A stretch of 21,869 nt of DNA from a virus. The stretch is taken from positions 1 to 21,869 of the IMG/VR virus record IMGVR_UViG_3300007352_000055; one strand, written 5' to 3'. This document shows positions 7,337 through 14,403 of the stretch, one piece after another; the first letter of the stretch is position 1, and every line of letters begins with the position of its first letter. The position numbers and the translations under genes are program-made. Under the pieces are notes generated by a model. The model did no database searches and had not been told where the DNA came from. It saw only the letters and a program-made list of their open reading frames with translations.

Positions 7337-7597
7337 TTAAAGCTCCAATAAGCACTGGCAATTCGCGCAGTATTGCTTATTCTCTTTCTTAGCTTTCTCG
7401 ATCTTTTCTTCCATAGCCTTAACGCGGCCATAGATTTCGCCGATGGCACGAGTGAAGGAATTAATAGGCCACATGCCAACGCGCTCAAGCGTATTCTTGT
7501 TGCGAAGTGTGAACAATTGATCCGGCGTTTCCACCACTTCCAACGTCGTTCCATCCGGCATACGGATCGCGGCCCTTACTTTGGGGTAATTATTCAT
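7337..7597 (-). CDS. Small protein with coiled coil and C-terminal CxxC (86 aa)
   Basis: The ATG at 7597 has a strong SD (CGAAGGAGTAACCT). The N-terminal half looks like a beta-rich region (RAAIRMPDGTTLEVVETPDQ). Residues about 50-73 form a charged coiled-coil helix (EIYGRVKAMEEKIEKAKKEN). The tail carries CANCQC near the C-terminus, which could bind metal in an oligomer. No known family recognised. Confidence 0.6.
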   Translation of the reverse strand: MNNYPKVRAAIRMPDGTTLEVVETPDQLFTLRNKNTLERVGMWPINSFTRAIGEIYGRVKAMEEKIEKAKKENKQYCANCQCLLEL

Positions 7598-7600
7598 AGG

Positions 7601-7771
7601 TTACTCCTTCGTAGGATAAACAGGCCAATAGGGACAACTATTTTCCCAATGTGCAGCTAGCAATGTTTTAATAACGCGCCGTTTGCACAATTCGCAAATC
7701 ACAACCTCCGTCGGAGCCTCAGTTAGCCCCACCTTAACTTCATCTTCAGGTTTCATCGCGTCAGTTATCAT
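7601..7771 (-). CDS. Small C2HC zinc-finger protein (56 aa)
   Basis: This short frame fills what would otherwise be a gap. It begins at ATG 7771 in a TAATG overlap with the upstream stop and ends in TAA at 7601, four bases before the next gene. The peptide starts MITDAMKPEDEVKVGLTEAP, and C26, C29, H41 and C46 make a CxxC-x11-H-x4-C site typical of a compact zinc knuckle. The last codons (ACG AAG GAG TAA) provide the SD for the next gene, as elsewhere in this operon, which supports real translation. Function unknown; nucleic-acid or protein binding is the usual role for such fingers. Confidence 0.65.
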   Translation of the reverse strand: MITDAMKPEDEVKVGLTEAPTEVVICELCKRRVIKTLLAAHWENSCPYWPVYPTKE

Positions 7772-8001
7772 TAGGATTTAGCCTTTTTAACCTTTCTAGT
7801 AGTCATATAGCCTCTAAGGAGTTGATAAAACTTAGCTTTACTCTCCGGCGCAATGTTCATTACATCGTGATTTTTGAATGTAACTCTAAGTGTAGGCGCT
7901 TTAATAGCCGTTGCAGGGTCAGGAATAATATTCGTGACTTCATCAAGATCAATGTAGACAGGTTCATCCGTTGCAGCAGATGGAAAAGTAATCCAATACA
8001 T
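7771..8001 (-). CDS. Small unknown protein (76 aa)
   Basis: The ATG at 8001 immediately follows the upstream TAG, with AAAGGAAG as SD at the end of the Sak4-like gene. The product (MYWITFPSAATDEPVYIDLD) is a small beta-rich protein with a basic C-terminus (TTRKVKKAKS). No cysteine or catalytic motif. Its tight coupling to the Sak4-like gene suggests co-production, but I do not recognise it. Confidence 0.6.
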   Translation of the reverse strand: MYWITFPSAATDEPVYIDLDEVTNIIPDPATAIKAPTLRVTFKNHDVMNIAPESKAKFYQLLRGYMTTRKVKKAKS

Positions 8002-8766
8002 CTAGCTTCCTTTCTTAGTAGTTAATTCTTGCAAATAGTTATAAAAGTTCTTCCCGGTAATGTCGTGCTCTCCAGGAGGAATTCCAAATGAGTTCTTTGC
8101 GAGATCAGTAGCAAAGTTTGCATAGTATTTCACTTGCCCATTAACAACTTCGCGGGAGAAGCGAAACACATTATCGAAATAGGTCTGCACATTCTCGCCA
8201 AGGTTATCTCTAACACTTAGCTTTTCGCCAACAATGCCAGTTTCAGAATACTCTTGCGTCTTATCGAGCTTGCCATACTTATCAATAACGTGCGCAGAGC
8301 ATATAACATGACAAGGGAGTACGCGGAGAAAATCGAAAATTTGGTGCACTCCTGATGCTTCAAAGTTAAAATCACCAGGACCGCTTACTCGGAGCTTGCC
8401 AATCATCTTTCCCTTTTGGAGTTTGTGAGAAGCAATAACTAGCAAGCGAGCAAGGCTCGTTAGTGAGTCTACAATAATCGTTTTATAGGGAAATTGGCCT
8501 TGCATACGCGCAACTTCCCATTGCGTAAATAGAGCTTCGACAGGCTCATAGCCACCGCGAGGGTTAAACATCTGATAGTCTACATTGTCAGCGGTGTAAA
8601 TCCCCTGTGTAATTGCGCCTGCAATTCCCGCAAAACGATTATCAAAATCAAGGTCCATTACAGGGCGCGGAAATGATGCCGCCGCGGTGCTTTTGCCATC
8701 TCCACTGCGGCCAATAAATAAAGCGAAGATTCGAGTCTCAGGTTTATATTCACTTGCTTTGGGCAT
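8002..8766 (-). CDS. Sak4-like RecA-fold ATPase (phage recombinase family)
   Basis: This 254-residue single-domain P-loop protein has Walker A GRSGDGKST (19-27), Walker B as the YKTIIVDS strand (94-101), and a third conserved strand HVICSAHV (153-160) ending at a polar sensor-like position. It matches the AAA_24/phage nucleotide-binding family that includes Sak4, a short RecA/Rad51 relative that promotes single-strand annealing together with an SSB. The neighbouring SSB-like, helicase and PD-(D/E)XK nuclease genes support a recombination or replication-repair role. No N-terminal extension or zinc finger is seen, so it is the minimal form. Confidence 0.78.
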   Translation of the reverse strand: MPKASEYKPETRIFALFIGRSGDGKSTAAASFPRPVMDLDFDNRFAGIAGAITQGIYTADNVDYQMFNPRGGYEPVEALFTQWEVARMQGQFPYKTIIVDSLTSLARLLVIASHKLQKGKMIGKLRVSGPGDFNFEASGVHQIFDFLRVLPCHVICSAHVIDKYGKLDKTQEYSETGIVGEKLSVRDNLGENVQTYFDNVFRFSREVVNGQVKYYANFATDLAKNSFGIPPGEHDITGKNFYNYLQELTTKKGS

Positions 8767-8998
8767 GAATAATTACTCCGAATTTATGGATAGCTAGGCA
8801 AGCAAACTCGCCAGATTGCGGAGGGTTAATGGCATAGCGAAATTCTGCTTTTTGAAAATCAATTTCTACGGCTGCCGCTTTTTCAAGGCCATAAATAGCC
8901 GCGCCTTCTGGCGTAAATGTAACATCATAGAAAACCCAGATGCCTTCAACAATAGAGTCCCAATTTTCCCATTTAGCTATGTGAAATAGTTTTTCCAT
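8750..8998 (-). CDS. Small unknown protein (82 aa)
   Basis: The start at 8998 has a strong SD (GAGGAAAGAAA). The sequence (MEKLFHIAKWENWDSIVEGI) suggests a small alpha/beta protein with many aromatic residues and one Cys; no metal-binding pattern. It overlaps the Sak4-like gene by 17 bases and the gene before it by 26 bases, so translation is coupled. No family recognised. Confidence 0.6.
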   Translation of the reverse strand: MEKLFHIAKWENWDSIVEGIWVFYDVTFTPEGAAIYGLEKAAAVEIDFQKAEFRYAINPPQSGEFACLAIHKFGVIIHAQSK

Positions 8999-9170
8999 TT
9001 TCTTTCCTCAGGCAAGGGTAAATAAATTCCCCTAGCTCATTAATCGGTTCTGGCTTTCCACAAATGCCACAAATCTCAGTGTTCTTACGAACAGTAATAA
9101 CTTGCAGCGTTTTTTGGAAATAGCCACGGTTATCATAGATAGGTAATGATTCTTTAGAAGTAACGATCAT
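8973..9170 (-). CDS. Small CxxC protein (65 aa)
   Basis: The start at 9170 lies in an ATGA overlap, with GGAGGAGAATTACT as a very strong SD. The N-terminal half is strand-rich and is followed by ICGICGKPEPINELGEFIYPC: a Cys pair plus a third Cys about 18 residues later, close to a zinc-ribbon signature with one ligand unclear. Function unknown. It is the first of a run of Cys-rich small genes extending to 11074. Confidence 0.6.
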   Translation of the reverse strand: MIVTSKESLPIYDNRGYFQKTLQVITVRKNTEICGICGKPEPINELGEFIYPCLRKENGKTISHS

Positions 9171-9484
9171 AGTAATTCTCCTCCTCCTGGCGTTTCAATA
9201 GGAAGTATCTCAGCAAGAATATCTTGGATTTTTTCAGTGGTAGCATTGAGTTGTTTACTCTTCTTAGACTTGGTGCAGAATTCGCACACGAGCGTTTTAC
9301 GCTTATCTTTCAGGGCCATAATACGTGGGATAATAAAGGCTCTCCCGCACACGCACATCGCTTTCTTTCCTACAACAAACTCAGCACGCTGAAAGTAAGT
9401 ACACTCAGGGTGCATACAGCGGTAGACTTTAGGATTCATTCTACTGCGTTCGAGAGTATGGAGATGATCTTTTTTATTTAGCAT
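9167..9484 (-). CDS. Multi-Cys zinc-binding protein (105 aa)
   Basis: Three Cys pairs are visible: RCMHPEC (about 22-28), MCVCG (about 43-47) and VCEFC (about 66-70). They could form one zinc ribbon plus part of a second site. A helical, acidic C-terminus follows and ends GGGELL; those codons form the GGAGGAGGAG SD of the next gene. The start at 9484 has only a weak upstream purine run, and ATG 9439 has none, so the longer form is kept. Likely nucleic-acid or protein binding; no named family assigned. Confidence 0.6.
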   Translation of the reverse strand: MLNKKDHLHTLERSRMNPKVYRCMHPECTYFQRAEFVVGKKAMCVCGRAFIIPRIMALKDKRKTLVCEFCTKSKKSKQLNATTEKIQDILAEILPIETPGGGELL

Positions 9485-9494
9485 GATTTTATCT

Positions 9495-9653
9495 CTAGTC
9501 TAAAAACCACTTTATTACTTCCCATTTGCGGCCAAAAGCCCAAAAATAAAGGACACGATATGCGTCTTCATTATACTCATAGCGAATGTAAGACCAGCAA
9601 TTAGGAATACGGCACCAATGTTTGTGAATAAAGTTCTTTATTTTAAGTCCCAT
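9495..9653 (-). CDS. Small aromatic-rich protein (52 aa)
   Basis: This short frame occupies the apparent gap between the nuclease and the 105-residue protein. The ATG at 9653 follows GAGGAGATC, a strong SD inside the last codons of the nuclease gene, which it overlaps by 16 bases. The peptide (MGLKIKNFIHKHWCRIPNCW) is basic and unusually rich in Trp, Tyr and Phe, with no hydrophobic span long enough for a membrane helix. Function unknown. Confidence 0.55.
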   Translation of the reverse strand: MGLKIKNFIHKHWCRIPNCWSYIRYEYNEDAYRVLYFWAFGRKWEVIKWFLD

Positions 9654-10531
9654 GATCTCCTCGGCGGATTCTTAGCATAGCTAAACTGTTTAATGTTATG
9701 GCGCATGGCCGCATCGTTAGTTTCGCACAATTGCGTAAACTGACACGGTGTCTTCCCAAACGCCCCACCACACGCGGCCCGCTCACGCTTAAAAGCATCG
9801 CTAGGACAATCTACTCCATGATGCTCTAATACCTGTGCGAGCTTAAAATAGAGCTTAAGCAATTCCTGTTCCCACTCTTCAACTAACCATTCGGGAAATG
9901 TAATAAGCTCTTTATTGAATGTGTTCTTATCATTGTATGTAGAGTGCGTGCGGAAGTAATTAATCACACCGCGCTTTAGTTTAGTCGCCCAGGCATAAGT
10001 AAGGAATTGCGGATTATATCTATACAAATCCCCTACTTGCATTTGGCTCTTATGATCTACCCAGGCGGCTTCATCATTCAAAGTAACAATGAGATCGAGC
10101 CTACTCTCAACTAAAAATAAATATTTTGCGTCTTCAAATAAGACCTTAGAGAAGCCCACTTCGATGGCGGGTGTGTTCTTTTTAACTAAGACCTTAAAAT
10201 CACTCTGAGAATATCTACAGAGATACTGCGTAAAACGGTTACAAAGAAATTCCCAACGCTTAGCATCTACTCCATAGGAAGTATAGACTAAGTTTTTAGA
10301 AAAGACTTCAATTACCGCTTTACCATGTTCAAACATTGAGATATGCGGAGCATAAGCGCGTAGAGTGTAATAAGACTCTAGCATTGCGTGAATTAGAGAG
10401 CCTTCGTCTAAAGCTGTAGTTACTCTATCAGCTTTAGCTAGATTCTCACGGAAGCCTAATGACCATGCGTGAGGACATTTGAAGGCTTCAGAGATTTGAG
10501 TGCTGCTGAGAGCTAATGTAATTTTCGACAT
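9638..10531 (-). CDS. PD-(D/E)XK nuclease of the RecB/Cas4 type with Fe-S Cys
   Basis: This 297-residue protein has the order of the RecB-like exonuclease family. It begins with an STQISEAFKCPHAWSLGFR motif (C19), then GSLIHAMLE (44-52). The core has E124 in AIEVGF, D146 in SRLDLIV, and D159-H160-K161 in WVDHKS, the D...(D/E)xK active site. A Q-containing helix follows (NPQFLTYAWATKLKRG). C254, C263 and C269 near the end, with C19, reproduce the one-plus-three Cys layout that binds a [4Fe-4S] cluster in AddB and Cas4. Members degrade or resect DNA ends. With the Sak4-like and SSB-like genes it suggests a complete end-resection and annealing set. The start overlaps the upstream gene by 44 bases and lacks a clear SD. 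Confidence 0.82.
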   Translation of the reverse strand: MSKITLALSSTQISEAFKCPHAWSLGFRENLAKADRVTTALDEGSLIHAMLESYYTLRAYAPHISMFEHGKAVIEVFSKNLVYTSYGVDAKRWEFLCNRFTQYLCRYSQSDFKVLVKKNTPAIEVGFSKVLFEDAKYLFLVESRLDLIVTLNDEAAWVDHKSQMQVGDLYRYNPQFLTYAWATKLKRGVINYFRTHSTYNDKNTFNKELITFPEWLVEEWEQELLKLYFKLAQVLEHHGVDCPSDAFKRERAACGGAFGKTPCQFTQLCETNDAAMRHNIKQFSYAKNPPRRSWDLK

Positions 10532-10868
10532 TTTGAATATGTTTTTTACGAAGAATTATTATATTTTCGTGGAGGATTTCATGAGACTTAAGATAGCTAG
10601 CCGCTATAGTTAAGCCAGGAATATAGTTTGTTGTAACTAAGCAACTACAATTAATATGTAACTCAAACCCATAATTATGTTTCGGTTGGCTAGCCCTTAA
10701 GCTATACCCTTCTCCACAATGCGAACAATAGTAGAGATGAAAATGATCCGAGTCGAATTTCTCTCCAACTTCTCTAACTCGCTCATTAAACTTGAAGATG
10801 AGACTAGACAAAGTATCTTGGGCACCGAACTGATCCCATTCTAGTCCCTTTGGCTCATCTGGGTTCAT
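10488..10868 (-). CDS. Cys/His-containing unknown protein (126 aa)
   Basis: The start at 10868 overlaps the upstream stop as ATGA. The protein (MNPDEPKGLEWDQFGAQDT) has a central HFHLYYCSHCGEGYSL, a CxxC, and later NCSCL, a CxC. Together these form a plausible four-Cys zinc site around residues 48-76. The C-terminal part is helical with many Ile and Leu. Function unknown. It lies between another small zinc-binding gene and the nuclease. Confidence 0.6.
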   Translation of the reverse strand: MNPDEPKGLEWDQFGAQDTLSSLIFKFNERVREVGEKFDSDHFHLYYCSHCGEGYSLRASQPKHNYGFELHINCSCLVTTNYIPGLTIAASYLKSHEILHENIIILRKKHIQNVENYISSQQHSNL

Positions 10869-11074
10869 TTCAATTCTCTAATCGCTTGAGTCAAGTATTT
10901 AAGTAGGCAGCCTTCGGAGCAGAAATAGAAGTTGCCCTTTTCTTCAAAAATGCCTTTTCTAATTTCAAGGTATGGATAACGGTGTACGACACTAAACCCA
11001 TTTTCTTCCTTAACTTCGGAATTGCACATTACTCCGCTAGCCCCATCACAAATGAATTTAGATACTTTGGGCAT
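10865..11074 (-). CDS. Four-Cys putative zinc-binding protein (69 aa)
   Basis: The ATG at 11074 follows a strong SD (GAAGGAGAAGCAATA) and overlaps the upstream TAA by one base. C9 and C17 in the N-terminal half pair with C52 and C56 in YFCSEGCLLKYL, giving an outline like MYM/TRASH-type knuckles, in which a C-terminal FCSxxC helix closes the site. Such domains mediate nucleic-acid or protein contacts. Family membership is an inference from spacing. Confidence 0.6.
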   Translation of the reverse strand: MPKVSKFICDGASGVMCNSEVKEENGFSVVHRYPYLEIRKGIFEEKGNFYFCSEGCLLKYLTQAIRELK

Positions 11075-11262
11075 TATTGCTTCTCCTTCTCCAGTGGGAG
11101 CACCACTATTTCACACTTTCCATTACTCCATACGCCATCATGCTCATAGCAGAGACGAATTTCGGTCTTCTTAACTTCGTGTACCGTAATGTCATGTGAC
11201 CACGCAAACGCGGCCAATGTAATGAGAGCAGAATAAACGAGTAGAATGAGGGTTTCTTTCAT
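11074..11262 (-). CDS. Small membrane-anchored or secreted protein (62 aa)
   Basis: ATG 11262 is chosen over the frame's earlier ATG at 11322 because AGAGGAATC lies upstream and the product then begins with MKETLILLVYSALITLAAFA, a typical signal-anchor or signal peptide. The outer part has two Cys (RLCYEHDGVWSNGKC) that could form a disulfide after export, and a charged tail ending EKEKQ. The last codons make the SD of the next gene. Function unknown. Confidence 0.6.
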   Translation of the reverse strand: MKETLILLVYSALITLAAFAWSHDITVHEVKKTEIRLCYEHDGVWSNGKCEIVVLPLEKEKQ

Positions 11263-11266
11263 GGGA

Positions 11267-11392
11267 TTAGATTCCTCTATAAATAACGTACCAGATTCTC
11301 CCGTAGCTTGCATTAAACCCAAGCATCAGCCTACGGATCATTGTTGCTCTCTTAGAGAAGAGGCAAGTGAAGTTAACTAGAAATTTATACAT
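11267..11392 (-). CDS. Tiny basic protein (41 aa)
   Basis: The ATG at 11392 has GAGGAGATTACGTCCA upstream and overlaps the previous stop by 8 bases. Its own end (AGAGGAATCTAA) provides the SD of the next gene, the same arrangement as its neighbours. The peptide (MYKFLVNFTCLFSKRATMIR) is basic and hydrophobic and ends YVIYRGI. It could associate with membranes. A much longer frame from 11515 overlaps the 121-residue gene and is rejected. Confidence 0.5.
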   Translation of the reverse strand: MYKFLVNFTCLFSKRATMIRRLMLGFNASYGRIWYVIYRGI

Positions 11393-11750
11393 TGGACGTA
11401 ATCTCCTCAAAGTCAACAGACTCAGAATAGTATCCATTAGACGTGCCATACCATCTAACAGCCACGCTGCCTTTAATCGTAGCAAATTTATAGAATGTCC
11501 AGGTGAATGTATCACACTCAGCTTTGTTTTCGCCTGAATTAGTCTCCTCTCGGATATCTACTAAAGGAACTCCAATTAAATCATTGGGGTCTCCAACAAC
11601 GTCATCAACAAGCACAACTTCGCAGCAGTCTTGACAATGCCAAAATCTAAAGATGCGCCCATCTTCAAGTGTAATTTTAATTTCACCACTTCCTTTAACC
11701 ATCCCGTCAATAGCGGTAATGATTTGATCTTTTAAGATAGTAATTTCCAT
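11385..11750 (-). CDS. DUF7448-like unknown protein (121 aa)
   Basis: The segment RFWHCQDCCEVVLVDDVVGD followed by PNDLIGVPLVDIREETN is a pattern I associate with a family of phage proteins of unknown function (DUF7448-like). The HxxDCCE block is the most conserved part and may bind metal. The protein is beta-rich, with strands at WTFYKFATIKGSVAVRWYG and an acidic end. The start at 11750 follows a purine-poor leader with GGAGCAAAAATA upstream. Function unknown; the family name is from memory. Confidence 0.55.
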   Translation of the reverse strand: MEITILKDQIITAIDGMVKGSGEIKITLEDGRIFRFWHCQDCCEVVLVDDVVGDPNDLIGVPLVDIREETNSGENKAECDTFTWTFYKFATIKGSVAVRWYGTSNGYYSESVDFEEITSNV

Positions 11751-11763
11751 TATTTTTGCTCCT

Positions 11764-12198
11764 TTATTTCACGGGCCAAATATACTCAATCTTCGGTTCA
11801 ACGTCCCAATTAAATTGAGAATACCATTCAGGATTCTTAGCTAAGAGTGCGGCGCGGTGAGAATTGATGAATTCTTCATTAATCCAATCAGGCCGCCTTA
11901 CAGGCTTGAGTTTAGTTAGCAAAAGAACAAAAGTATCAAATAGCGTGTCCTTAAATCCGCGATCAATCCAAGTGCAACAGATTGCTGCTCCATATAATGC
12001 GAGTTCACGCTCATATCCTCTCCACATCTTAACAGCAGGGTGATTCTCCCATGCAACTTTGCCATTCTTACCTGGCTTAGTTTCGCCAGTTAGAATTTTT
12101 AGAATTTGCATTGCTTCGACACGCTGCTTACCCAGGCGTTTATTATCGAGAGTGCGGGCAGTATCGAAGAAACTGAAATCAGTAATGAAGGTTTGCAT
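11764..12198 (-). CDS. Pyrimidine-dimer DNA glycosylase-like (MSMEG_6728 type)
   Basis: The 144-residue protein begins MQTFITDFSFFDTARTLDNK and continues RLGKQRVEAMQIL (21-33) and ENHPAVKMWRGYE, with AICCTWIDRGFKD after that. These are the hallmarks of the Pyr_excise/MSMEG_6728 family, related by annotation to T4 endonuclease V-like pyrimidine-dimer glycosylases. A repair role on UV-damaged phage or host DNA is possible, but many members are uncharacterised. AAGGAG lies about 14 bases before the start, inside the stop region of the upstream zinc-finger gene. Confidence 0.7.
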   Translation of the reverse strand: MQTFITDFSFFDTARTLDNKRLGKQRVEAMQILKILTGETKPGKNGKVAWENHPAVKMWRGYERELALYGAAICCTWIDRGFKDTLFDTFVLLLTKLKPVRRPDWINEEFINSHRAALLAKNPEWYSQFNWDVEPKIEYIWPVK

Positions 12199-12209
12199 AG
12201 ACTTAGATT

Positions 12210-12359
12210 TTACTCCTTACGCTTAGATTCTAGTCTATTTAGCTGCATATGCAATGCAGTTGTGTGCGTCTTAAGCCCGCATAATTTACAAGGCTTACGT
12301 GTGGGCTTCACAAAAATTTTTATACTCTTACCTGTATTGCAAGCTCCAGTGTGTTTCAT
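12210..12359 (-). CDS. Small C2H2-like zinc-finger protein (49 aa)
   Basis: This short frame lies in the apparent gap upstream of the glycosylase-like gene. ATG 12359 opens MKHTGACNTGKSIKIFVKPT, and the centre reads PCKLCGLKTHTTALH, a CxxC-x4-H-x4-H zinc site. The final codons (CGT AAG GAG TAA) form the SD for the glycosylase-like gene, the design seen repeatedly here, which supports coding. Its own SD is weak. Probably nucleic-acid or protein binding. Confidence 0.55.
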   Translation of the reverse strand: MKHTGACNTGKSIKIFVKPTRKPCKLCGLKTHTTALHMQLNRLESKRKE

Positions 12360-12365
12360 ATATGT

Positions 12366-12533
12366 TTATTTCTGGCGGGCCAAATAAATTTTTGCAGCCC
12401 AGAGAATTTCGCGCGCTTTTGCTAACTCGGTCCCTTTGTAAGCAAATCCAGCGCCTAATTTAGTTAAAGCTGCCGACAAAATTTGGTCTGCTTTTTCGAT
12501 AGCACTAATACTCTTGAAATATGTTTTGCTCAT
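12366..12533 (-). CDS. Small helical protein (55 aa)
   Basis: The ATG at 12533 overlaps the helicase stop in an ATGA junction. The peptide (MSKTYFKSISAIEKADQILS) is one or two amphipathic helices rich in Ala, Lys and Leu and ends LARQK. No motif recognised. Coupling to the helicase gene suggests that the two are made together. Confidence 0.55.
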   Translation of the reverse strand: MSKTYFKSISAIEKADQILSAALTKLGAGFAYKGTELAKAREILWAAKIYLARQK

Positions 12534-14140
12534 ATTTTACTCCGTCTCACTTTATCCGTTAATTCTTTCATTGCGTCACTATCCTGCGTAAAACTCCAAT
12601 CTTTAACTAGAGTCTCACCGCAGATTTTACGCTTCTCTTCTACCATATCATGAAAGAATTCGTCTATGGTTCCCTTGGCGATCATGTAAGTAACATTAAC
12701 CGCATTAACTTGACCGTTACGATGAAAGCGGCCTTCAAACTGTTCTTCATCGGCTGCGTTCCATTGACGCTCTAAAACTAAAGCATTAGCGCAAGATTGA
12801 AGGTTTAAGCCGATGCCGCCAGCGATCATGTTAATAACTAAGCATCGCGCATCACCACGATTAAAGGCATTAACTACGGCGTCTTTACGGTAGCTGTTAT
12901 CTTCACCTGAGAGCTTCAATACTTTATAACCAAAGGCTTCTAACAAGTAATAGAGCGTATCGCGCACACTAGTATGCTGAATACCGATAGCCAGAGACTC
13001 ATCAGACGAATCGAGAAATTCCTGCGCATAGTCGAGCGCGGCCTGACATTTAGCTTGGCCTGTAATTGCTCTTAGCTTAGCCAACCAGCCTAGAATATCG
13101 GATGATGTGATGTTAGTAGTATTGTTCAGGAAGTTATCGAAGAGACTCACGGCCTTATTATAACTATCCTTCACACCCTGATCTTCGATCTCGATAAACC
13201 GATAGTCACGAGTTAAAGGGGGCAGGTTAGTTAAAACTTCGTGCTTTTCTCTACGGAGAATCCAGCGCGAAGTTAAAGCCTTGAAATCGTCTAACCGATA
13301 TGGATTAATTCGAGTGTACTGACCCTTATCATTTTGGATGAGCCAGCGATTACGGAATTGCGCCAGCGATCTAAAATGCTCAGGAGCGAGCAAGTTTAGA
13401 ATCGTGAAATACTCATCAGCCCGATTCTTAATCGGCGTGCCAGATAGCGCTATCTTGTGCTGAATCTTACCCAAAGTAATGAATTTAATCAAGGCTTTTG
13501 TGCGAGCACTATCAGGGTCTTTGAAAGAGTGAGATTCATCGAGAATTAAACACTTGATACCAAGAGTAAGCAAGCGCTCAATCACGCCTTTGCGTGAGAG
13601 CATATCCATACTCATGATATAAGAGCCGAATCCTGGAATAATATTCTCACGTTTGAGAATTGGCATTACTCCGAACGGATGATTCGATGCCCAAGTCTTT
13701 AATTCTTTAGACCACTGAAAAACTAAGCTACTCTTCACGAGTATCAGGGCAGGAGTTAAATGCTTTTTATTTCGCTTGAGAGTTAAAAGAGCCTGAATAG
13801 TCTTACCTAGGCCCATAGCATCAGCTATGAGACAATTAAAGCCAGACTCTTCAGCGAATTTAACACCGTCAACCTGGAAGTCATAGGCTAGCTTAGAGCC
13901 GCAAGTAGATGCGAAAGACGGGTCAATTAGAGACTGAGGAATAGGGCTGGCGCCGTTTACGGTATCCTGCGGAGCATCAGGAAGTAAATCAGCAGCATTA
14001 TCCTCAGTCTCTAATTGAATCTTCTCTCGCAATTCCGTATGGCCGCACCGCCAAACATACATCACGAGATTCCCCATCGGGAACTCGCTCTGGATATCCG
14101 CGGGCTTGTTACAGGTTTTGCATTTAATTTGGAGGCGCAT
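12530..14140 (-). CDS. SNF2-family superfamily 2 helicase/translocase
   Basis: This 536-residue protein holds a complete SF2/SNF2 motif set: Walker A DAMGLGKTI (107-115), DESH box (201-204), motif III SGTP (233-236), motif V GGIGLNLQ (441-448) and motif VI QFEGRFHRNGQ (467-477). GLGKT and RxHRxGQ are the SNF2 style rather than the DEAD-box style. An N-terminal zinc ribbon is likely from CKTC (7-10) and WRCGH (30-34). Phage members translocate on double-stranded DNA and serve in replication or recombination. It lacks the long insertions of chromatin remodelers. No clear SD precedes the start, 5 bases after the upstream stop. Confidence 0.92.
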   Translation of the reverse strand: MRLQIKCKTCNKPADIQSEFPMGNLVMYVWRCGHTELREKIQLETEDNAADLLPDAPQDTVNGASPIPQSLIDPSFASTCGSKLAYDFQVDGVKFAEESGFNCLIADAMGLGKTIQALLTLKRNKKHLTPALILVKSSLVFQWSKELKTWASNHPFGVMPILKRENIIPGFGSYIMSMDMLSRKGVIERLLTLGIKCLILDESHSFKDPDSARTKALIKFITLGKIQHKIALSGTPIKNRADEYFTILNLLAPEHFRSLAQFRNRWLIQNDKGQYTRINPYRLDDFKALTSRWILRREKHEVLTNLPPLTRDYRFIEIEDQGVKDSYNKAVSLFDNFLNNTTNITSSDILGWLAKLRAITGQAKCQAALDYAQEFLDSSDESLAIGIQHTSVRDTLYYLLEAFGYKVLKLSGEDNSYRKDAVVNAFNRGDARCLVINMIAGGIGLNLQSCANALVLERQWNAADEEQFEGRFHRNGQVNAVNVTYMIAKGTIDEFFHDMVEEKRKICGETLVKDWSFTQDSDAMKELTDKVRRSKI

Positions 14141-14145
14141 GGGAA

Positions 14146-14352
14146 TTAATTTTCGGGGTAGCTTACTTTCTCTGGCGCTGTTATGTCTAATAGGCCATAA
14201 AATAAAGGGTCTGCGGGCGTCTCATTTCGATATGGACGATTCCGTTGCAATCGGCAAATGCGTAGGATTGTTTCGCCATCCGGCGAATGCACGTAGTAAA
14301 CACCGCGTGCGGTGTCGTATTCTACGGTGCAATTTTCAATTGTTTGGGTCAT
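14146..14352 (-). CDS. Small unknown protein (68 aa)
   Basis: The ATG at 14352 has AAGGATAAATCTC as SD. The protein (MTQTIENCTVEYDTARGVYY) is predicted strand-rich in its first half, then has an Arg/Asn-rich middle (RICRLQRNRPYRNETP) and a short C-terminus. Two isolated Cys, no pair motif. No family recognised. Five bases separate it from the helicase start, so the two are probably co-transcribed. Confidence 0.6.
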   Translation of the reverse strand: MTQTIENCTVEYDTARGVYYVHSPDGETILRICRLQRNRPYRNETPADPLFYGLLDITAPEKVSYPEN

Positions 14353-14403
14353 GAGATTTATCCTTATGTTTACGCTGATTAAAGCTTATGAGAGCCGAGA
14401 AAG

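Noticed and set aside
8497-8553. Second Walker-type site or fusion in the Sak4-like gene
   Set aside because: Only one P-loop is present; the resemblance came from the conserved core strand.
11395-11515. Upstream extension of the 41-aa gene to 82 residues
   Set aside because: The extra part overlaps the 121-aa gene completely and has no SD; the internal ATG at 11392 has GAGGAG.
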